From an uncultured Collinsella sp. (GTDB taxonomy: Bacteria; Actinomycetota; Coriobacteriia; Coriobacteriales; Coriobacteriaceae), in contig CAKTUH010000004.1 of the NCBI GenBank assembly GCA_934621885.1, positions 1 through 64,000 of the forward strand: a stretch of 64,000 nt of DNA, written 5' to 3'. The first letter of the stretch is position 1; each line of letters starts with the position of its first letter. The translations under genes and the position numbers were made by a program. Shown here one piece after another: positions 59,560 to 64,000 of this stretch. The notes below the pieces were generated by a model. It worked only from the letters and a program-made list of their open reading frames with translations. It had not been told where the DNA came from and made no database searches.

Positions 59560-60903
59560 CTAACTTTCGATATAGTCTTTGAGCTTGCTGCTGCGGCTGG
59601 GGTGGCGAAGTTTGGCCAGGGTCTTGGACTCGATCTGGCGGATACGCTCTCGCGTGACGCCAAACTCGCGACCGACTTCCTCGAGCGTACGGGGATGTCC
59701 GTCGACGAGGCCAAAGCGCAGCTCGATAACCTTGCGCTCGCGATCGGCAAGCGAATCGAGCACTTGGGTAAGCTGCTCCTGCAGCATGGAGAAGCTGGCG
59801 GCATCGGGCGGAACGATAGCCTGGGAGTCCTCGATGAAGTCGCCCAGCTGGGAATCCTCTTCCTCGCCGATGGGGGTCTCGAGCGACACGGGCTCCTGCG
59901 AAATCTTCTGGATCTCGCGGACGCGGTCGGCGCTCATGTCCATCTCGGCACCGATCTCCTCGGGGGTCGGGTCGCGACCCAGGTCCTGGAGGAGCTGGCG
60001 CTGCACGCGGACGAGCTTGTTGATGGTCTCGACCATGTGCACGGGAATACGGATGGTACGGGCCTGGTCGGCGATGGCGCGCGTGATGGCCTGACGGATC
60101 CACCACGTGGCATACGTAGAGAACTTAAAGCCCTTCTGGTAGTCGAACTTCTCGACGGCGCGGATCAAACCGAGGTTGCCCTCCTGGATCAGGTCCAGGA
60201 ACAGCATGCCGCGACCGACATAGCGCTTAGCGATGGAGACGACCAGACGCAGGTTAGCGCTGATGAGCGCCTGCTTGGCCTCAAGACCGACGTTCTCAAT
60301 GCGCGTAAGACGACGCATCTCGGCACGCGTGAGCTCAATCTCGCCCGCCTCGGCAGCCTCGAGCTTCTCGGTAGCCTCCAGGCCGGCCTCGATCTTCATG
60401 GCCAGATCGACCTCTTCGGATGCGGTCAGCAAGTCGACCTTACCGATCTCCTTGAGGTACATACGAACCGGGTCGCCGGTCAGCATCACCGTGGAGGCGT
60501 CGATGCCACGCACGCGCGAACGCGAACGGGACGTGCGCACGGTGCGCTTCTTCTTGCTCTTGGAAGAGCCCATCTCGGCATCGGCCTGACGGGCCATCTT
60601 AAGCTCGTGATCGTCGAGTGAGCCGGAATCGTGCTCGTCGTCGTCATCAAAATCGTCGGTATCGTTATCGTCATCGTCGACGTCCATGGGGGCGTCGTCG
60701 TTTCCGCTCGCGGAGATAATCTGGATGCCGCTGTTGCGCAGCGCGGAATACACCGCGGTGAGCTGCTCATCGGAAACATCGATATCCTTCAGGGCGACCT
60801 GAATCTCGTCCTCGGTTACCGAAGTCCTGTTTGAGCCGTTGCCCATGAGCTTTGCAACGTAGGATTCCAGCCCAGTACCCGTGCTCTCAGTCTTTTTAGG
60901 CAC
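59560..60903 (-). CDS. rpoD: Primary RNA polymerase sigma factor RpoD/SigA
   Basis: 447 residues. Region 1.2 [20 protein letters not shown], region 2 [20 protein letters not shown] and [20 protein letters not shown], region 3 [12 protein letters not shown], region 4 [20 protein letters not shown]: the housekeeping pattern. The N-terminal part has an Asp-rich stretch ([16 protein letters not shown], about 73-88) and a basic [18 protein letters not shown] choose GTG 60903 (then PKKTEST), with GGGAG five bases upstream, over ATG 60918, which lacks a Shine-Dalgarno. Follows dnaG by 110 bp. Confidence 0.96.
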   Translation of the reverse strand: MPKKTESTGTGLESYVAKLMGNGSNRTSVTEDEIQVALKDIDVSDEQLTAVYSALRNSGIQIISASGNDDAPMDVDDDDNDTDDFDDDDEHDSGSLDDHELKMARQADAEMGSSKSKKKRTVRTSRSRSRVRGIDASTVMLTGDPVRMYLKEIGKVDLLTASEEVDLAMKIEAGLEATEKLEAAEAGEIELTRAEMRRLTRIENVGLEAKQALISANLRLVVSIAKRYVGRGMLFLDLIQEGNLGLIRAVEKFDYQKGFKFSTYATWWIRQAITRAIADQARTIRIPVHMVETINKLVRVQRQLLQDLGRDPTPEEIGAEMDMSADRVREIQKISQEPVSLETPIGEEEDSQLGDFIEDSQAIVPPDAASFSMLQEQLTQVLDSLADRERKVIELRFGLVDGHPRTLEEVGREFGVTRERIRQIESKTLAKLRHPSRSSKLKDYIES

Positions 60904-61013
60904 AGATTCTCCCTTCATAGTCCACAGGACTCATTACTTTAGCACACACATAGACGTCTATACCCAAAATAAAGACAGGATATAGGCGAGATTACGCTGG
61001 TTGACCACAACAT

Positions 61014-63143
61014 CTAGGCCTGATCGGCGCCCGCGGTCTCCAAGCCGATCAAACGGAACGGGTCGGCCACGCCACCGATCGACCTTTCGAGCTCGCGCTG
61101 ACGCTGTGAATCTTGCACCGCCTGCATAGTCAGCACGCGACGGGCCTCATCGTCGAGCGAACGGTCCTGACGCAACTTGGCCTGCGCGGCTCTCATGCGA
61201 CGCTTGATGGTGTAAAGCTCAAGCGTGTCGAGCATAAACACGATGTTCGTCTCGGTCGGGTGCTTGCTCGTCGCAGAGATACGCCCAGCACTGACAAGCG
61301 TTGCCGCCTCGGGACACACCGCGCGCGCCGCATCCATGCAGGCCGCGGGATCGGTTCCCGGCGGGGTTGCCAGCACGGCCCACGCAATGGACTCGTGACG
61401 CGGGTCCACCCACTCAATGGAGCAAATGCGATCGGCGTACGTGCGGAACAGATCGGGATAGCTCGTGAGCATCGTGAGCAGCTCGCGCTCCCCCGCCAGG
61501 GACTTGCGCTCCAGGTCGGTCAACACGATCGGCATCGACGGAGCCACCGCCGAGCCCGAACCATCGGCAACGGGTGCGGCGCTTTCCATCCCCGCCGGCA
61601 CATCGATCGGCGGCAGGTCCTCGTCGATCTCCACCGGTGCGGCACCGTAGGCATCAAGCGGAACGTAGTCGTACGGCTCTTCCTCAACCGGTGCAGACAC
61701 CGGCGGCGTCGCACCTGCGGCCCAGGCGCCGCGGCCGGCACTGCGCACACCAGTCGCACCGCCGCCCGAGCCTCGTCCCTGCGAACCGCCCGCGCGCTCG
61801 GCTTGCGCGCGCTGCCGCTCGTAGTTCTGTTCGCGCCGGCGCTCGGCATCCTCGCGCTTGGCGACATCGCGAAAAACGCGGCCCGAACTCGCGCGCACGG
61901 CCTCCAGGTCCAAACCCAACAGGTCGGCAATCTGGATAAAGTACGTGTCGATCATATAGCTGTCGCGTAGCGGATAGATAAGTGTCAGCGCATCCTCGAG
62001 CGCCTTGGCACGACCGCCCGGCGTGGTAATGTCGCTCGACTCCTGCAGCGAACGGTAGACAAAGTCCATGAGGGGCTCGGCGGCATCGATGCGCGCCTGA
62101 AGCTCTTGGCCGCCATGCGCCGTGATGAACTCCATAGGATCGTTGCCGTCGGGCAGCACCACGCAGCGCAGGTCCATCGAATCCTGCTCGATAAACTGAA
62201 TCGCGCGGCGCGCGGCCTTTTGGCCGGCAGCGTCGCCGTCAAACATATAGACGATACGCTTGGCAAAACGGGTGAGCGTCTTCACATGATGCTCCGTGAG
62301 CGCCGTGCCCAGCGTGGCGACGACGTTTTTGATCCCCGCCTCCCAGCAGGCAATGCAATCGGTATAGCCTTCCACGACGATGGCGGTATCTTGCGCAACG
62401 ATAAACTCCTTGGCCCAGTTAAAGCCGTAGAGGTTTCGCTTTTTATGGAACACGCTCGTCTCGGCCGTGTTGAGGTATTTAGGCTGACCGTCACCCATAA
62501 TGCGACCGCCAAAGGCGATGTTGTGACCCTGTTCATCAAAGATGGGAAACATCACACGGTCGTAAAAGCGATCCGCGAGCTGTCCGCGCCCGCGGCTGAC
62601 GGCCACGTTGGCGTCAATCATCTCCTGCGGGGTAAAGCCCGCCTGCGACAGGTGGGACACCAGCATGTTGCGGCCCGGCGCAAAGCCTAGGCAGTAGCGA
62701 CGGCAGACGTCTCCACCCATCCCGCGGCTGGCAAAGTACTCGCGCGGGCGGCTGTCCTTACCGCGCATGAGCATGGTGTGGTAGAACTGGGCCGTCTCGG
62801 CGCACAGGTCGTAGATGCGGGCACGCTTGGTGCCGCGCTCACGCTGGGCACCGGTATCGTGCAGCTCAATGCCGGCACGATCCGCCAAGTACCGGATCGA
62901 CTCGGGAAAACTCAGGTTTTCGCGCTTCATAATATAAGTGAAGACGTCGCCGCCCTCGCCGCAGCCAAAGCAGTGCCACACCTGCGTGGCGGGGATAATG
63001 TGAAACGACGGGGTCTTTTCGCCATGGAAGGGGCAGCAACCCCAAAACTCATGGCCGCGGGGCTTGAGCTCAACCGTTTCCTGCACGATGGCAACAAGGT
63101 CCGAAGCAGCGCGCACCTGATCTTTTTCCTCATCGCTAATCAC
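61014..63143 (-). CDS. dnaG: DNA primase DnaG
   Basis: 709 residues. An N-terminal zinc ribbon (CCPFHGEKTPSFHI and HCFGCGEGGD), the primase core with YLADRAGIEL and FPIFDEQGHNIAFGGR, Toprim motifs VVEGYTDCIA and YMFDGDAAGQKAAR, and a Gly/Arg/Ala-rich linker (about 435-510) before the C-terminal DnaB-binding part. It makes RNA primers. The linker is longer and less conserved than in E. coli. The start is GTG 63143, overlapping the ribF stop by 8 bp. The dnaG-rpoD pair is the classic macromolecular synthesis arrangement, without rpsU here. Confidence 0.96.
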   Translation of the reverse strand: MISDEEKDQVRAASDLVAIVQETVELKPRGHEFWGCCPFHGEKTPSFHIIPATQVWHCFGCGEGGDVFTYIMKRENLSFPESIRYLADRAGIELHDTGAQRERGTKRARIYDLCAETAQFYHTMLMRGKDSRPREYFASRGMGGDVCRRYCLGFAPGRNMLVSHLSQAGFTPQEMIDANVAVSRGRGQLADRFYDRVMFPIFDEQGHNIAFGGRIMGDGQPKYLNTAETSVFHKKRNLYGFNWAKEFIVAQDTAIVVEGYTDCIACWEAGIKNVVATLGTALTEHHVKTLTRFAKRIVYMFDGDAAGQKAARRAIQFIEQDSMDLRCVVLPDGNDPMEFITAHGGQELQARIDAAEPLMDFVYRSLQESSDITTPGGRAKALEDALTLIYPLRDSYMIDTYFIQIADLLGLDLEAVRASSGRVFRDVAKREDAERRREQNYERQRAQAERAGGSQGRGSGGGATGVRSAGRGAWAAGATPPVSAPVEEEPYDYVPLDAYGAAPVEIDEDLPPIDVPAGMESAAPVADGSGSAVAPSMPIVLTDLERKSLAGERELLTMLTSYPDLFRTYADRICSIEWVDPRHESIAWAVLATPPGTDPAACMDAARAVCPEAATLVSAGRISATSKHPTETNIVFMLDTLELYTIKRRMRAAQAKLRQDRSLDDEARRVLTMQAVQDSQRQRELERSIGGVADPFRLIGLETAGADQA

Positions 63144-64000
63144 GGATGCTCACCCCCTGCTCACCCAAGTTGTGACGGATATCGTCAATGTTACCCTCAA
63201 CGGTCGCAATCAACTCGTCGAGGGAATCGAACACGCGCGACGGGCGCAGCCAGCGCGTAAACGCTAGCGACACGGAAGCGCCGTACAGGTCGCCCGTATA
63301 GCCAAGTAAGTTCGCTTCCAGATGTGCCGATGCGGCATCGTCGGCATACGTCGGCGGCAGACCCACGTTAACGGCAGCAGGCCAAACGGTATCGTCGACC
63401 AGCACCAAGCCCTCATAAACGCCATCGGCAGGCACCTGAATGCCATCGGGCACCTGGATGTTTGCCGTAGGAAAGCCCATGTCGGAGCCCTCATGACGAC
63501 CTGCCGCCACAACACCGCGCAGCATATAGGGACGGCCGAGCAGCTCGGCAGCCAGCTCCACGTGACCTTGCCCCAGTTCATGGCGGATGCGCGTGGCGCA
63601 GATGGTCTGCCCGTCGACGCAGAGCAGGTCGTGACCGTAAACGTCAACCCCACGCTCGATACCCCAGGCGCGCATCTCGGCAACGCCCGAAGCGCCGCCG
63701 CGACCGAGCCTAAAATCGCTACCGACACGAATGGAGCGAATGTCGACAACGCGCGACAACAACGCCAGGAACCCGACATGGTCGAGCGCCGCCACCGCAA
63801 GCGTAAAGGGAACGGCCACCACCGCATCGACCCCAGTTTGAGCCAGGGCATGCAGACGGTCGGCCGTCGTCATCAATTTTTGAGCTGGCGACGGACTCAC
63901 CACGACGTCCGGATCAGGATCGAAGGTGACCACGACCGCTTTGCTGCCGTGGGAACGTGCATCGCGAATAACAGCGTCGATCAGCTCTTGGTGCCCACGA
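63136..64000 (-). CDS. ribF: Bifunctional riboflavin kinase/FAD synthetase, N-terminus cut by window end
   Basis: 288 residues are visible; the start lies beyond base 64000. The first visible residues, GHQELIDAV and KAVVVTFDPDP, are the FMN adenylyltransferase (nucleotidyltransferase) domain, with DFRLGRGGASGVAEM and ATRIRHELGQGHVELA; the C-terminal riboflavin kinase domain shows GFPTANIQVPDGIQVPADGV (flavokinase motif) and EANLLGYTGDLYG. It makes FMN and FAD. The stop overlaps dnaG by 8 bp. Confidence 0.93.
   Translation of the reverse strand, partial: RGHQELIDAVIRDARSHGSKAVVVTFDPDPDVVVSPSPAQKLMTTADRLHALAQTGVDAVVAVPFTLAVAALDHVGFLALLSRVVDIRSIRVGSDFRLGRGGASGVAEMRAWGIERGVDVYGHDLLCVDGQTICATRIRHELGQGHVELAAELLGRPYMLRGVVAAGRHEGSDMGFPTANIQVPDGIQVPADGVYEGLVLVDDTVWPAAVNVGLPPTYADDAASAHLEANLLGYTGDLYGASVSLAFTRWLRPSRVFDSLDELIATVEGNIDDIRHNLGEQGVSIRD

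Noticed and set aside
59382..59582. Possible 66-residue protein across the tRNA-rpoD gap
   Set aside because: It runs through the solo REP palindrome and the rpoD terminator and has no ribosome-binding site.

Overview
This 64 kb window is a chromosomal core segment of a high-G+C bacterium. Gene content and order point to the Actinomycetota class Coriobacteriia, most like Collinsella. The pointers are a SepIVA-like gene beside a DUF177 gene and rpmF, a T-box in front of ileS, a fructose PTS with paired sugar kinases, and a long smc-ftsY-ffh operon. The assignment comes from gene style and order, not from a database search. Nearly all genes lie on the minus strand. The exceptions are the RpiR regulator, a small membrane protein, a glycerol-dehydrogenase-like gene, a cobalamin adenosyltransferase and a DUF134/NifX fusion.

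Layout. 0-7 kb: phosphotransferase block (ptsH, ptsI, two FruK-like kinases, a fused fructose EII) with a divergent RpiR-type regulator, and two strong inverted repeats in the ptsH-fruA gap. 7-20.5 kb: housekeeping run recN-nadK-tlyA-xseB-nusB-asp23-efp, an M24 peptidase, an AroB homologue without its metal site beside an intact aroK, then yqeG, mltG, ruvX, alaS. 20.7-30.4 kb: a small membrane protein, an AI-2E-type exporter with a SigB-type sigma factor and a degenerate RsbW-like protein, rarA, an HD dNTPase, an orphan prepilin peptidase, a GT2 glycosyltransferase, rluD and lspA. 30.5-34 kb: a highly structured non-coding segment, ileS and its isoleucine T-box leader. 34-43 kb: glycerol dehydrogenase, DUF523, ftsH, a cobalamin adenosyltransferase, a REP-associated tyrosine transposase (RAYT) element, a MATE transporter, a SpoU methyltransferase, folA-thyA. 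43-59 kb: the DUF134/NifX fusion, then one long minus-strand macro-operon asp23-fakA-recG-rsmD-coaD-sepIVA-DUF177-rpmF-plsX-acpP-rnc-smc-ftsY-ffh joining lipid precursor supply, ribosome biogenesis, chromosome segregation and protein targeting. 59-64 kb: two identical tRNA-Asn genes, a solo copy of the RAYT repeat, and the macromolecular synthesis genes rpoD-dnaG-ribF (ribF runs off the window).

The most unusual feature is the RAYT element at 38173-39223. A HUH tyrosine transposase gene with a C-terminal helix-turn-helix is bracketed by inverted arrays of a repeat built on GACTAGTC and TTGGGGAC. The outer ends provide the TAG stop codons of both convergent flanking genes. A solo palindromic copy sits behind rpoD 20 kb away. 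Other points worth a look are the AroB pseudoenzyme, the degenerate anti-sigma protein, the in-frame internal Shine-Dalgarno inside the DUF134/NifX fusion with its TGACATATGTCA palindrome, the folded non-coding segment downstream of ileS, and several families of hairpin repeats between genes.
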